Notes: generated from the sequence alone by a model not told the origin. Shown: positions 1 to 8,093, numbered from the stretch's first letter. The stretch: 64,000 nt of DNA from Oscillospiraceae bacterium (GCA_017445875.1 JAFSRZ010000048.1:22604-86603); one strand, 5' to 3'. Numbers and translations: made by a program.

Positions 1-212
1 CCGAGCAGCGACAATCCCGCGATGTACGACGGCGACAACATCCGTAAAAGTTCCGCTTCGGTCTCCGCCGTGAACGGCTGTCCGTACTCGAAATCCCATG
101 TCTCCGGCTGGAAACAGTGCTTGCAGTGGTTTGTACACCCCGACACAAACAGGCTTACCCGTACGCCCTCCCCGTTTGCAATGTCACAGTTTTTAATGGT
201 TCCGTAGTACAC
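1..212 (-). CDS. nrdG: Anaerobic ribonucleotide reductase activating protein NrdG (partial, 3' end outside window)
   Basis: Radical SAM activase that generates the glycyl radical on the anaerobic ribonucleoside-triphosphate reductase. Reading the minus strand from a GTG at 212 gives YYGTIKNCDIANGEGVRVSL and then the SAM/iron-sulfur motif CTNHCKHC (CxxxCxxC) followed by FQPETWDFEYG, the typical start of NrdG. A purine-rich stretch (AAGGAAAGGAAG) precedes the GTG. About 70 residues are present; the rest runs off the left edge. It follows yjdF by about 80 bases in the same direction. The GTG start is the likeliest choice, not certain. Confidence 0.85.
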   Translation of the reverse strand, partial: MYYGTIKNCDIANGEGVRVSLFVSGCTNHCKHCFQPETWDFEYGQPFTAETEAELLRMLSPSYIAGLSLL

Positions 213-256
213 GCGTTTCCGCTTCCTTTCCTTGTTTTGCGCTTTCTTATCCTTGC

Positions 257-310
257 GGGCGTCAGCGGCCTTTGTGCTTTTGCGCTTGGGCGTCAGCGGC
301 CTTTGTGCTT
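257..310. repeat. Short direct duplication at the 3' end of yjdF
   Basis: A 23-bp sequence beginning gggcgtcagcggccttt occurs at 257-279 and again at 288-310, 31 bp apart. It covers the last codons and stop of yjdF, so a second copy of the gene's tail lies just downstream of the stop. It looks like a small tandem duplication. Confidence 0.7.
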
Positions 311-703
311 CTCTTTCCGCTTCTGACGCTTTAAGTCAAACTGCCGTTGCGCTTCGGCCTCTTTCTGCTCCTTTGTGACGCGCTTCCGCTCCGTTTTCGA
401 CGCCTCCCGTTGCAGTCGCAAGGCCTCCTGTGACTTCGTGCTGACAATCGGTGTCCGCGCTTGGCGTCGCGCCTCGCGCTGTCTGCGCTTCGGATTGTCC
501 GACATGGGCTTGATATCCGCCGCCACGCCCGGACTGAATGTCAGCCCGTCATAGTGTCTCAGGACAAACTCCCAGACTTCATAATCTTTTGGTTCCGCGC
601 CGAATGTCACCTTGCACGCCGACAGTCTCCCCTCCGATACCCGCTCGAATATCCCCACCCAGAACGGCTCTTCAAAGTACACCGTCAGTTTCGAGAATTG
701 CAT
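293..703 (-). CDS. yjdF: YjdF family protein (DUF2992)
   Basis: Small protein (136 aa) of the YjdF/DUF2992 family. In other Bacillota the family is often controlled by the yjdF azaaromatic-sensing riboswitch; its biochemical role is unknown. The N-terminal 60 residues carry the family signature (KLTVYFEEPFWVGIFER, then FGAEPKDYEVWEFVLRHY). The C-terminal 60 residues are a highly charged Lys/Arg/Glu/Gln helix, also typical. The start ATG at 703 lies one base after the stop of the upstream Uma2-like gene, so the two are probably co-transcribed. No yjdF riboswitch can be placed in front of it, because the coding sequence of the neighbour is there. Confidence 0.85.
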   Translation of the reverse strand: MQFSKLTVYFEEPFWVGIFERVSEGRLSACKVTFGAEPKDYEVWEFVLRHYDGLTFSPGVAADIKPMSDNPKRRQREARRQARTPIVSTKSQEALRLQREASKTERKRVTKEQKEAEAQRQFDLKRQKRKEKHKGR

Positions 704-704
704 G

Positions 705-1280
705 TTATGTCACGCGCTTGAATACGTCATCCAGACGGATAGTCAAATCATCGAACAGGACGCTTTGGAACTCCGTCACGACGGCGGCGCGTTCCTCCTC
801 CTTCATGTCGTCCAGCATGAATTGCGGAAACTGCGCGTAGACGTTGTGCAACACAAAACGCCCGTCCCGTAACACATACTGCTCTATCGTGCGTTCGCCC
901 GGACTGACAATCCAGTATTCCCGGACGCCGTGCTTTTCGTAGGCGTCTTTCTTGAAACCTCTGTCATTCCGCGCCGTTTTGGGTGACAGCACCTCTACCA
1001 CCAAATCCGGCGCGCCGTGGATACAGTTCTTGCCGAATTTGTTCGGGTCACAGACTACCATCATGTCCGGAATGTAGTGTTCGGTCTCCGACAAAATCAC
1101 TTTCGTGTTGTCGGAGAACGGCGTACAGGGTCTGTTGTCCAGATAGTTGAAGAAAAGCGCGTAGATGTTCCCCGCGACAAAGTTGTGATTCAGCGTCGGC
1201 GACGCCATCATGACCACTTTGCCGTTGATGATTTCCTCCCGCCGCTCCTCCTCGAACTCGTAGGCCAGATTGCTTTGCAT
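705..1280 (-). CDS. Uma2 family endonuclease (DUF820)
   Basis: 191-aa member of the Uma2/DUF820 family, which has a PD-(D/E)XK nuclease fold and is widespread but poorly understood. The core motifs are visible: EIINGKVVMMASP, HYIPDMMVVCDPN (catalytic-region Asp), then PDLVVEVLSPKTARNDRGFK, where the E-V-L-S-P segment holds the second acidic residue, and KHGVREYWIVSP. ATG at 1280 is preceded by GGAAAGGGG with 8-base spacing. Upstream in-frame codons run into the intergenic repeat and are not used. First gene of a unit with yjdF. Confidence 0.85.
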   Translation of the reverse strand: MQSNLAYEFEEERREEIINGKVVMMASPTLNHNFVAGNIYALFFNYLDNRPCTPFSDNTKVILSETEHYIPDMMVVCDPNKFGKNCIHGAPDLVVEVLSPKTARNDRGFKKDAYEKHGVREYWIVSPGERTIEQYVLRDGRFVLHNVYAQFPQFMLDDMKEEERAAVVTEFQSVLFDDLTIRLDDVFKRVT

Positions 1281-1304
1281 AACGTCCACCCCTTTCCGGC
1301 AACT

Positions 1305-1333
1305 ATTGTAACGCGCCGGGACAAAAAACACAA
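1305..1333 (-). promoter_or_regulatory. Promoter for the Uma2-yjdF unit
   Basis: On the minus strand TTGTGT (1333-1328) and TACAAT (1310-1305) are separated by 17 bases, 25 bases upstream of the Uma2 start. Confidence 0.6.
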
Positions 1334-1348
1334 GCGGAATTTTGTAAC

Positions 1349-1513
1349 GCCCCCACCCGGCGCTACGCCCCACCCTCCCCCAGAGGGGAGGGCTTCGCGG
1401 GACTGCCGACAGAGAAAACGTGACAATTTCACCGGAAATGTCGCGCTTTGTGCCTCCCCCGCACGGCGGGGGAGGTGTCGCGTAGCGACGGAGGGGGCAA
1501 AACGAATTTCTGT
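1349..1513. repeat. Dispersed GC-rich palindromic repeat, copy A1
   Basis: About 150 bp bounded by gcccccacccgg and gacggagggggc, which resemble inverted repeats. It has two inner hairpin arms (ccctccc...gggaggg and cctcccccgcacggcggggg) and a middle with gcgggactgccgacag. The same arrangement recurs at 20489-20656 and 29879-30030. Copies A1 and A2 share a further 15-bp tail (aaaacgaatttctgt) that stops just before the promoter of the next gene. It holds no ORF of its own and may also act as a transcription barrier. Confidence 0.8.
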
Positions 1514-1520
1514 ACACACC

Positions 1521-1549
1521 TTGTCAAATGTCCGAAACCGCGCTATGAT
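1521..1549 (+). promoter_or_regulatory. Promoter for uvrC
   Basis: TTGTCA (1521-1526), 17-base spacer, TATGAT (1544-1549), 30 bases before the uvrC start. It begins 7 bases after the tail of repeat A1. Confidence 0.65.
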
Positions 1550-1579
1550 AGAGGCAAACACAGTCCGGGAGGCGGAGTT

Positions 1580-3403
1580 ATGACCAAAGACGAATTACGG
1601 GACAAGGCAAACGAATTGCCGTTGCTTCCCGGCGTATACCTCATGATGGACAGTACCGGGACTGTCATCTATGTTGGCAAGGCGCGGAAACTCAAAAACC
1701 GTGTCAGCCAGTATTTTCAGGACAGCGCCGGACATTCCGAAAAAACACGCCGCATGGTCTCCATGATTGACCATTTCGACACCATTATTGTCAGCAGTGA
1801 ATTTGAGGCGTTAATTTTAGAAAATTCCCTGATAAAACGCCATATGCCACGCTACAATATTCTCCTGAAAGACGACAAGGGCTACCCGTTCGTACGCCTC
1901 GGCGGCGGCGAATATCCGCGCTTTACGATAGTCTCCAAGTACGCCGGTGACGGCGCACGTTATTTCGGCCCCTTCGGCGGTCGCAGTGAGACACGCGCCG
2001 CGCTTGACGCCGTACTCGCCGCGTTGCGTCTGCCCAACTGCCGCCGACAATTTCCGCGTGATATCGGCGCGGGGCGTCCGTGCCTCAACTTCGACATGGG
2101 ACGCTGTGACGGTTTCTGCCGCCCGGACATGTCCGCCGACGAATACCGTCGACGTATCGAACAGGCCGCCCGGCTCCTCAACGGCAAATCAAAAGATTTG
2201 TTGAAAGAACTCTCCGCCGACATGACCGCCGCCGCGGAATCACTACGCTTTGAACAGGCCGCGCAACTCCGTGACCGTATCCGCGCCATTGAGGCGTTGT
2301 CGAACAAACAAAGCGTCATAGCCGGACTGTGCGCCGATACCGACGTATGGGGACTGTGTACCGGCGAGGCCAAGAGTTGTTGCGCGATACTCCACATGGA
2401 GAACGGAAATTTAACAGGCCGCGAAACATCGTTTTTTCGGACACCGTTGGAGGAAAGCGAGGCCGAAACGCTGTCGGCACTGCTGGCGCAATACTATTTA
2501 CCCCGCGCCGTACTGCCCCGTGAAATCCTGTTGCCGCTGGACACCGGAGACTTGGACGGCTTCGCCGACGCGCTGACGCGTCGCGCCGGGTACAAAGTCC
2601 GGGTACATGTCCCGCAACGCGGCGAAAAGGCCGACCTGCGCGACATGGCACGGCGTAACGCCTACGAGGAAGCGCGGCGCGTCACCACGGACGCCGAACG
2701 CGTCGCGCACACGCTCGAACTGTTGACAAAAATGTTACGTCTCCCCGCACCCCCCGAACGTCTCGAAAGCTACGACATCTCCAACACCGGCAAAAGTGAC
2801 ATTGTGGCGTCGATGGTCGTCTACCACGGCACAAAGCCGCTCAAATCCGCCTACCGCCGCTTCCACATCAAAGAGTTGTCCGACGCCCCCGACGATTACG
2901 CCTCCATGCGGGAAGTCCTGCGGCGTCGACTGCAACGCGCCGCAGACGGCGACGAAAAGTTTTTGCCCCTGCCGGACGTGTTTTTCATCGACGGCGGTCA
3001 GACCCACGCACAAACCGCCTTACAAGTTCTCGACACGTTCGGGTTACAAATCCCCGTATTCGGCATGGTCAAGGACGACCGGCACCGTACACGGGCGCTT
3101 GTCACGCCGTCCGGGGACGAAATCGGCATTGCCGCCGCGCCGTCCGTGTTCGCGCTTGTCGGACAGATTCAGGAGGAGACACACCGTTTCGCAATCACAT
3201 TCCACCGTCAAAGTCACCGGAAAAGCACGTTGCAATCGGAACTGGACAAGGTTCCGGGCATTGGCGCGAAACGCCGTGAGGCCTTGCGCAAACACTTCGG
3301 AAGTCTGAAAGCAATCCGCGACGCCGATATTGACACGTTGTCGGAAGTCGTGCCGCGCTCCGCCGCCGAAACGCTGTGGCGGTACTTCCACACAAGCGAT
3401 TGA
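1580..3403 (+). CDS. uvrC: Excinuclease ABC subunit C (UvrC)
   Basis: Makes both incisions around DNA lesions in nucleotide excision repair after UvrA/UvrB damage recognition. The 607-aa length is normal. Visible domains: N-terminal GIY-YIG nuclease (LLPGVYLMM...VIYVGKARKLKNR, about residues 13-95); the four-cysteine cluster (PNCRRQ, RPCLNFDMGRCDGFC, about residues 154-178); the UVR helix pair (RFEQAAQLRDRIRAIE, about 223-240); the RNase H-like nuclease (YDISNTGKSDIVASMVVY and FIDGGQTH); and a C-terminal helix-hairpin-helix (VPGIGAKRREALRKHFGS). ATG at 1580 follows GGGAGGCGG; the longer reading frame upstream would begin inside repeat A1 and is not credible. Single gene with its own promoter. 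Confidence 0.97.
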   Translation: MTKDELRDKANELPLLPGVYLMMDSTGTVIYVGKARKLKNRVSQYFQDSAGHSEKTRRMVSMIDHFDTIIVSSEFEALILENSLIKRHMPRYNILLKDDKGYPFVRLGGGEYPRFTIVSKYAGDGARYFGPFGGRSETRAALDAVLAALRLPNCRRQFPRDIGAGRPCLNFDMGRCDGFCRPDMSADEYRRRIEQAARLLNGKSKDLLKELSADMTAAAESLRFEQAAQLRDRIRAIEALSNKQSVIAGLCADTDVWGLCTGEAKSCCAILHMENGNLTGRETSFFRTPLEESEAETLSALLAQYYLPRAVLPREILLPLDTGDLDGFADALTRRAGYKVRVHVPQRGEKADLRDMARRNAYEEARRVTTDAERVAHTLELLTKMLRLPAPPERLESYDISNTGKSDIVASMVVYHGTKPLKSAYRRFHIKELSDAPDDYASMREVLRRRLQRAADGDEKFLPLPDVFFIDGGQTHAQTALQVLDTFGLQIPVFGMVKDDRHRTRALVTPSGDEIGIAAAPSVFALVGQIQEETHRFAITFHRQSHRKSTLQSELDKVPGIGAKRREALRKHFGSLKAIRDADIDTLSEVVPRSAAETLWRYFHTSD

Positions 3404-3425
3404 CGCAAAAACCGCGTCCCGCTTC

Positions 3426-3454
3426 TTGACGAACAAAACGCAAATCGCTATAAT
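3426..3454 (+). promoter_or_regulatory. Promoter for the nucleotidyltransferase gene
   Basis: TTGACG (3426-3431), 17-base spacer, TATAAT (3449-3454), followed by AAAGGGGGG and the start codon. Confidence 0.7.
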
Positions 3455-3483
3455 CAGAACACGCAAAGGGGGGATTTCGCGTG

Positions 3484-3783
3484 ATGTACACCATTGAGGA
3501 ACTCAAAGACACCATTTCCCCGTTGGCGCGGACATACGGCGTCCAGAGTGTGTCGCTGTTCGGCTCCTACGCCAGAGGCACCGCACGCCCCGACAGTGAC
3601 GTGGACTTGAAAATCGAAAAGGGCGCGTTACGCTCGTTATATCAATTATGCGGCTTCCGGCTTGCCGTCGAGGACGCTTTGCGCGTGTCGGTAGACCTTG
3701 TGACCAGTGAATCTTCCGACCGCGACTTCCTGAAACGCATTGCCCCCGAGGAGGTGTTGCTTTACGTAGAAATCCGGTCTTGA
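3484..3783 (+). CDS. MNT-type nucleotidyltransferase domain protein
   Basis: 99-aa minimal nucleotidyltransferase of the MNT/KNTase-like group (COG1669). The signature is SLFGSYARGTARPDSDVDL (about residues 24-42): the Gly-Ser of the nucleotide loop and the Asp-x-Asp metal pair. Such proteins usually pair with a HEPN protein as a toxin-antitoxin or AMPylating antitoxin system, but no HEPN gene is adjacent. The next gene is an SH3 protein with its own promoter. GTG 3481 and ATG 3484 are adjacent; ATG is preferred, with AAAGGGGGG about 7 bases upstream. Function of the orphan copy is unknown. Confidence 0.8.
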   Translation: MYTIEELKDTISPLARTYGVQSVSLFGSYARGTARPDSDVDLKIEKGALRSLYQLCGFRLAVEDALRVSVDLVTSESSDRDFLKRIAPEEVLLYVEIRS

Positions 3784-3807
3784 CAAACCCGTTTCACGCG
3801 CTATAAT
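3780..3807 (+). promoter_or_regulatory. Promoter for the SH3 protein gene
   Basis: TTGACA (3780-3785) overlaps the stop codon of the nucleotidyltransferase gene; 16-base spacer; TATAAT (3802-3807). Confidence 0.65.
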
Positions 3808-3863
3808 AAAATTTAGGGGATTTTGTGTCCCCGTAACGTCAGCGCTTGAGGAGGCTTTACATC

Positions 3864-4058
3864 ATGGCACAGGTCAGTTACACCGTCAAAGTCAAGGTCA
3901 ACTCCCATCTGAACGTCCGCAAGGGTCCCGGCAAAGACCGCGACGTAGTCGCCAAACTCAACAACGGCGACAAGGTCAAAATCGTGGAGGAAGTCGACGG
4001 CTGGGGCAAGCTGGAGAACGGAAACTGGATTAGCCTCAAGTATACCGAGAAAGTCTAA
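3864..4058 (+). CDS. Small SH3b (type 3 SH3) domain protein
   Basis: 64-aa protein that is essentially one bacterial SH3 domain: VNSHLNVRKGPGKDRDVVAKLNNGD, then VKIVEEVDGWGKLENGNWISLKY. Domains of this type bind peptidoglycan or peptides in wall hydrolases. Here there is no signal peptide, transmembrane segment or catalytic partner, so the location is probably cytoplasmic and the role unknown. ATG at 3864 is preceded by GAGGAGGC at 8 bases. An ORF of unknown function follows 53 bases later. Confidence 0.8.
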   Translation: MAQVSYTVKVKVNSHLNVRKGPGKDRDVVAKLNNGDKVKIVEEVDGWGKLENGNWISLKYTEKV

Positions 4059-4111
4059 TATGCGGGGACGGCTCGCGCCGTCCCTGATTTACTGTGAAAG
4101 GACGGATTGTT

Positions 4112-4567
4112 ATGGGACTGTTTGACGGTCTGAAATTAGCGGCGGATTTGGTCAAGGGCGGAATCGCGGCGTATAAGGCGTGGGAGAAACTCGAAGCGCT
4201 TATCAAGCGTTCGCAGGACAAGTACAAGAGCCTTGTCAACGCCAATGAGGCCGCCCTGTATCAGGAGTTCGTGAACCTTGACTACGCCAAGAGCAAGGAG
4301 ACCGAAACCGACAAGCAGAACGCAATGACGGACAAAGTCGAGGCGGCGGGCGTTGCGTATCTGACGGCGCTGGCGGCGGACGCGTCTTTCCCGCAGGCGT
4401 TCCGCACCGAGATTACACAGGCAGTCGCCGAGTACGTCAAAACGAACGACATGCCTATGGACATTTTCGCCGAACACATGATGAAGCAGGCCAAAACCCC
4501 CGAAGAAAAAGCCGAAGTCCAGAAAATTATCGACGAGATGAAAGCCGAAGAGGCCGCCAAAAAATAA
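4112..4567 (+). CDS. Hypothetical helical protein
   Basis: 151-aa protein not recognised. It is predicted to be almost entirely alpha-helical, with an N-terminal amphipathic segment (GLFDGLKLAADLVKGGIAAY) and a Lys/Glu-rich C-terminus (EEKAEVQKIIDEMKAEEAAKK). No cysteines, no signal peptide and no clear membrane span. ATG 4112 has AAAGGACGG at 6 bases; the upstream in-frame start at 4094 lacks a site. Codon use matches its neighbours. It is followed by a hairpin shared with the convergent pta gene. Confidence 0.7.
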   Translation: MGLFDGLKLAADLVKGGIAAYKAWEKLEALIKRSQDKYKSLVNANEAALYQEFVNLDYAKSKETETDKQNAMTDKVEAAGVAYLTALAADASFPQAFRTEITQAVAEYVKTNDMPMDIFAEHMMKQAKTPEEKAEVQKIIDEMKAEEAAKK

Positions 4568-4581
4568 GCCGCCACGCGAAA

Positions 4582-4607
4582 CGCCCTCCCGATTGTCCGG
4601 GAGGGCG
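4582..4607. terminator. Convergent GC hairpin between the helical protein gene and pta
   Basis: Perfect 9-bp stem cgccctccc/gggagggcg around an 8-base loop, placed between two convergent stop codons. There is no long T-run on either side, so the terminator call rests on position and stem strength. Confidence 0.6.
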
Positions 4608-4625
4608 CGTGTTATTGTCGGGGAA

Positions 4626-5606
4626 TTAGTCCTCAGCAAGTCCGGCGGTAATCAGCGCCATGGAATAGACCTCTTGACCGTTACAGCCGCGGCTAAGGTC
4701 GTTAATCGGGGCGTTGAGGCCTTGCAGAATCGGGCCGTAGGCGTCGAAGCCGCCCAAACGCTGGGCAATCTTGTAGCCGATGTTACCGGCGTTGATGTCC
4801 GGGAAAATAAACGTGTTGGCGTGTCCGGCAACGGGGGAACCCTTGCACTTTGTTTTCGCCACACGCGGGGACACTGCCGCGTCGAACTGTAATTCGCCGT
4901 CCATGGGGATGTCGGGCGCTTTGGACTTGGCAAGCTCGCAGGCGTGGCGCATTTTGTCCACGTCCTCGCCGGAACCGGAACCGAGTGTCGAATAGCTCAG
5001 GAACGCTACACGCGGGTCAATGCCGAATATTTTCGCGGTGTGCGCGGTCTGAATTGCGATGTCGGCAAGGTCTTCTTCGGACGGCTTAATCTGAATCGCG
5101 CAGTCCGCCATTGCCAACACGTCGCGCTCACCCGAAACGGCGTTACGCACCAGAATGAAGCACGACGACACCAGACGGTTGCCGGGTTTCGTCTTGACGA
5201 GTTGCAGGGCGGGGCGTACGGTGTCAGCGGTGGAGTAAGTCGCGCCGCCAAGGAGGGCGTCCGCACAGCCCATTTTGACAAGCATGGTGCCGAAATAATT
5301 CGCGTGGGACAAATGCTGGCGGCATTCTTCCTCACTCATCTTGCCCTTGCGGAGGTCGTACATCATCTTGACCATTTCTTCCATATGGTCGTAATTCTGG
5401 GGGTCGCGGATGTCACAGCCCCGGATGTTGAATCCGGCTTCCTCGGCGGCGGCGTAGATTTCATCGGGGTTGCCGACAAGCACCGGCGTCAGGAATGTTC
5501 CCGACAGCAGACGCGCCGTCGCTTCTAAAATGCGGGGGTCGGTGCCTTCCGTGAACACGATACGCCGGGGGTGGGCTTTCAGCTTTTTGATGAGAAATTC
5601 AAACAT
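4626..5606 (-). CDS. pta: Phosphate acetyltransferase (Pta)
   Basis: Interconverts acetyl-CoA and acetyl phosphate in fermentative acetate formation and acetate uptake. The 326-aa single-domain length fits the short Bacillota-type enzyme. Recognisable segments: FTEGTDPRILEATARLL near the N-terminus, MLVKMGCADALLGGATYSTADTVRP, and SFILV...MADCAIQIKPSEEDLADIAIQTA in the middle, then TFIFPDINAGNIGYKIAQRLGG near the C-terminus. ATG at 5606 has AGGAGG at 9 bases; the longer frame to 5651 lies in the promoter. No ackA is next to it in this window. Confidence 0.95.
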   Translation of the reverse strand: MFEFLIKKLKAHPRRIVFTEGTDPRILEATARLLSGTFLTPVLVGNPDEIYAAAEEAGFNIRGCDIRDPQNYDHMEEMVKMMYDLRKGKMSEEECRQHLSHANYFGTMLVKMGCADALLGGATYSTADTVRPALQLVKTKPGNRLVSSCFILVRNAVSGERDVLAMADCAIQIKPSEEDLADIAIQTAHTAKIFGIDPRVAFLSYSTLGSGSGEDVDKMRHACELAKSKAPDIPMDGELQFDAAVSPRVAKTKCKGSPVAGHANTFIFPDINAGNIGYKIAQRLGGFDAYGPILQGLNAPINDLSRGCNGQEVYSMALITAGLAED

Positions 5607-5636
5607 GCGGAGTCCCTCCTGTGTAAATGATACCCT

Positions 5637-5665
5637 ATTATACAACCACATATTTCCACGGTCAA
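5637..5665 (-). promoter_or_regulatory. Promoter for pta
   Basis: Minus strand TTGACC (5665-5660), 17-base spacer, TATAAT (5642-5637), 31 bases before the start. Confidence 0.75.
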
Positions 5666-5814
5666 GCGTTTTTCACAGAATCCGCCACGCAAAACGGACG
5701 CGCTTTTGTGAAATTTCAAGACACAATCGCAATACTTCCCCCGCCCGGACAGGTATAATTTTCCGTCGACGTGGAATCATGACAGAGGCGTTTTCGCGGA
5801 TTGGAGGACAGAGC

Positions 5815-6087
5815 ATGGTAAAAGGCATTTCCAGACAAATTGTCGTGATTGATTCCCCCGACCAGAAACTTTTCGAGAAGGCAATCTTCATCGTACGGAA
5901 CGACGCCTTCCGGGAGGGCGTCACGGCGCGGGCGCTTGTACAGGAAGCGCGGCGCGTCGCCCGGAACTGTGCCGGGGAACGGACGCGGGACAGTCTTTTC
6001 AATCGCTGTCTGCCGTGGATAACGGCGTTTATCGGAGGCGGCTTCGTGGGGGTGGCGTGGCTTCTGACGGTGTTTTTCTCCCTGTGA
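5815..6087 (+). CDS. Small protein with C-terminal membrane anchor, unknown function
   Basis: 90-aa protein. The N-terminal part (VKGISRQIVVIDSPDQKLFEKAIFIV) is followed by a charged helical stretch and ends in one hydrophobic span (about residues 66-90, WITAFIGGGFVGVAWLLTVFFSL), so it may be tail-anchored in the membrane. I recall similar small proteins in other Clostridia but know no function. ATG 5815 is chosen because GGAGG lies 7 bases upstream; an earlier ATG at 5779 lacks such a site. A TATAAT preceded by agg lies near 5753. A stem-loop terminator follows. Confidence 0.7.
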   Translation: MVKGISRQIVVIDSPDQKLFEKAIFIVRNDAFREGVTARALVQEARRVARNCAGERTRDSLFNRCLPWITAFIGGGFVGVAWLLTVFFSL

Positions 6088-6096
6088 GGTTCCATA

Positions 6097-6128
6097 AAGT
6101 CCGCTGTCGGCGACGGCGGCGGACTTTT
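6097..6128 (+). terminator. Rho-independent terminator
   Basis: Stem aagtccgc/gcggactt closing on a GC-rich loop and followed by TT, just after the small membrane protein gene. Confidence 0.65.
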
Positions 6129-6160
6129 CCACGCGCACAACCGATTTTTCACGCTACATC

Positions 6161-6189
6161 TTGTAATCCGGCGCGGGATTTGTTATACT
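6161..6189 (+). promoter_or_regulatory. Promoter for the ATP-grasp/PHP/deacetylase unit
   Basis: TTGTAA (6161-6166), 17-base spacer, TATACT (6184-6189), 34 bases before the ATP-grasp start. Confidence 0.7.
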
Positions 6190-6222
6190 GTCCGCAGAGA
6201 GCGGGAAAGGCGGTGCGGGAGT

Positions 6223-7335
6223 ATGCGGACGGTCATTATCACGGACGCGAAATATCGGGCTTCACTGGCGGCAATCCGGGTGTTGGGGCGCGCCGGATAC
6301 CGGGTCGTGGCGGCGCAGACACGCGCCGACTGTCCGTGGACGCCGCCGGCGTTTGTGTCGCGCTACGTCGCCGAACATCACTGGCTCCCCGGCTCCGCGT
6401 CCGATATGAACTACGCCGAATATCTGTTGGGACTGCTGGAACGCTACGACACGCCGGTACTGTTCTGTACGGGTGCCGCGACACTCAATGTAGTCTCGTG
6501 GCAGAGGGAACGCTTCCGGACACTCTGCCGCTTCCTGACAGCCTCGCCGGGTTCGCTCGACGCCCTCAACGATAAGGAGGCCGTACACCGCCGCTGTATC
6601 GAACTCGGAATCCCGGTGCCGTTCGAGTATCAGGGCGTCCCGGACAGTTACCCCGTCGTCGTGAAACCCCACTGCGGGGAGAAGTTCGGCCTCAAGGCCG
6701 CCGAACGCTACCGGATTGCCCGCAATGAAAAAGAATGGCAGTCCGCCGTTTCGACTATGAGCGAGTACGACGCCGCGCCACTCGTGCAGGAGTACATACA
6801 CGGCGACGCCGTGGGCGCAAGTGTGTTAATGGGGCGCGACGGCGCGTTATTGGGGGCGCTGTGTCACCGGCGCATACGGGAGTACCCGATATCCGGGGGG
6901 CCTTCGTCGTGCTGTGAGAGTATCTACGACGACGCGCTTGTAGAACAGGCACACCGTTTACTCAAATCGTTTGGCTTTCAGGGACTTGCCATGGTCGAGT
7001 TTAAGGGCGGACGTGTGCTGGAAGTCAATCCGCGAATCTGGGGAAGTTTCCCGCTGACGGCCTGCGTACGCAGTCCGCTGGCGTTACGCTATGTACAGGC
7101 GGCCTACGGCACCCCCGCACCCTATGCCCCCCACGATTACCGGAACGGCGTCCGTATGCGGTTCGTACTCAACGACACCGCCGCCATGATAAGTCTGTTA
7201 CGGCACGGGCGATTCCGGGAATTTTTCGCGGCGGTTCCCGACTGTTTCTTTGCGCAGGAGGCTATAGCCAGTTGGCGTGACCCCTTGCCGATGTTCCGCT
7301 ACCTTCGGAACACGATTCTGACGCCACGGGAATGA
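6223..7335 (+). CDS. ATP-grasp carboxylate-amine ligase family protein
   Basis: 370-aa ATP-grasp enzyme, expected to activate a carboxylate as an acyl phosphate and join it to an amine or other nucleophile; substrate unknown. An N-terminal Rossmann-like part (VIITDAKYRASLAAIRVLGRAGY) is followed by the central ATP-grasp lobes: LNDKEAVHRRCIELGIPVP, PVVVKPHCGEKFGLKAAE with the ATP-binding Lys, LVQEYIHGDAVGASVLM, and VEFKGGRVLEVNPRIWGSFPL, whose Glu and Asn bind the metals. ATG 6223. First gene of a tight group with a PHP hydrolase, a deacetylase and a papain-like candidate, which hints at modification of a cell-surface or secreted product. Confidence 0.85.
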   Translation: MRTVIITDAKYRASLAAIRVLGRAGYRVVAAQTRADCPWTPPAFVSRYVAEHHWLPGSASDMNYAEYLLGLLERYDTPVLFCTGAATLNVVSWQRERFRTLCRFLTASPGSLDALNDKEAVHRRCIELGIPVPFEYQGVPDSYPVVVKPHCGEKFGLKAAERYRIARNEKEWQSAVSTMSEYDAAPLVQEYIHGDAVGASVLMGRDGALLGALCHRRIREYPISGGPSSCCESIYDDALVEQAHRLLKSFGFQGLAMVEFKGGRVLEVNPRIWGSFPLTACVRSPLALRYVQAAYGTPAPYAPHDYRNGVRMRFVLNDTAAMISLLRHGRFREFFAAVPDCFFAQEAIASWRDPLPMFRYLRNTILTPRE

Positions 7336-7349
7336 ACAAAGGAGACGCT

Positions 7350-8063
7350 ATGCAAATCCGCCTTGACATGCACATCCATTCCGAATACTCGCCGGACGGC
7401 GCTATGTCGCTGTCGGAAATCGCGCAACGCGCAAGGGCGGCGGGACTGCACGGTGTCGCGGTCTGTGACCATGACCGCGTTTTACCCGACGCCGCCGCAT
7501 GTCCGGGACTGTTCCTCATTCCGGGCGTGGAGGTGTCCACGGACGCCGGACACCTGTTAGGATGGTTTGTGACAGAACCCGTCGCGGCGCGGACACTCCC
7601 GGAAGCAGTCGCCGAGATTCACGCACAGGGCGGAATTGCCGTGCTTGCGCACCCGTTCGAGCATACCACAAGCCCCGTACGCGCCGAAACCGCGTCAAAG
7701 TACGTGGACGGCGTCGAGGTCTGGAACAGTCGCGCCGAACGGAAAAACCGTCGGGCAAACGCAATGGCGGCGGAGTTCGCCGACACGCATAATTTGCGCG
7801 GCTTCGCGGGCAGCGACGCCCACACGCCCCGCGAAATCGGCAACGGCGTCACCATTCTGAATGTCGACACGCTCACGCCCGATTCTGTCAAGGCGGCGTT
7901 GTTGTCGGGGAATGTCCGCACGGAGGGACGCCGCAGTAAAGCCGTCTGGACTGCCGTCAGTCAGTACACGCGCCGGAGAAAGTGTAAGGCGGGGTCGCTT
8001 GCCTATTGCAAATGGGCGGCGTTTGCCGTAAAATGTGTGTTAGAAGATATCTTCCGGCCTTGA
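7350..8063 (+). CDS. PHP domain metal-dependent phosphoesterase
   Basis: 237-aa PHP-domain hydrolase (histidinol phosphatase/TrpH-like group) that binds a metal cluster through conserved His and Asp residues. These are seen as DMHIHSEYSPDG at the N-terminus, AVCDHDRV, the Glu in IPGVEVS, VLAHPFEH, and FAGSDAHTPREIG near residue 155. Likely substrates are small phosphate esters or oligonucleotides. ATG 7350 with AAAGGAG at 6 bases; 14 bases after the ATP-grasp stop, so co-transcribed. Confidence 0.88.
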   Translation: MQIRLDMHIHSEYSPDGAMSLSEIAQRARAAGLHGVAVCDHDRVLPDAAACPGLFLIPGVEVSTDAGHLLGWFVTEPVAARTLPEAVAEIHAQGGIAVLAHPFEHTTSPVRAETASKYVDGVEVWNSRAERKNRRANAMAAEFADTHNLRGFAGSDAHTPREIGNGVTILNVDTLTPDSVKAALLSGNVRTEGRRSKAVWTAVSQYTRRRKCKAGSLAYCKWAAFAVKCVLEDIFRP

Positions 8064-8093
8064 CGCCGGGTACTACATAGAGGAGTGAACAAG

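Noticed and set aside
704-1300. yjdF riboswitch
   Set aside because: The DNA directly upstream of yjdF is coding sequence of the Uma2 gene, and no aptamer-like leader was found upstream of that.
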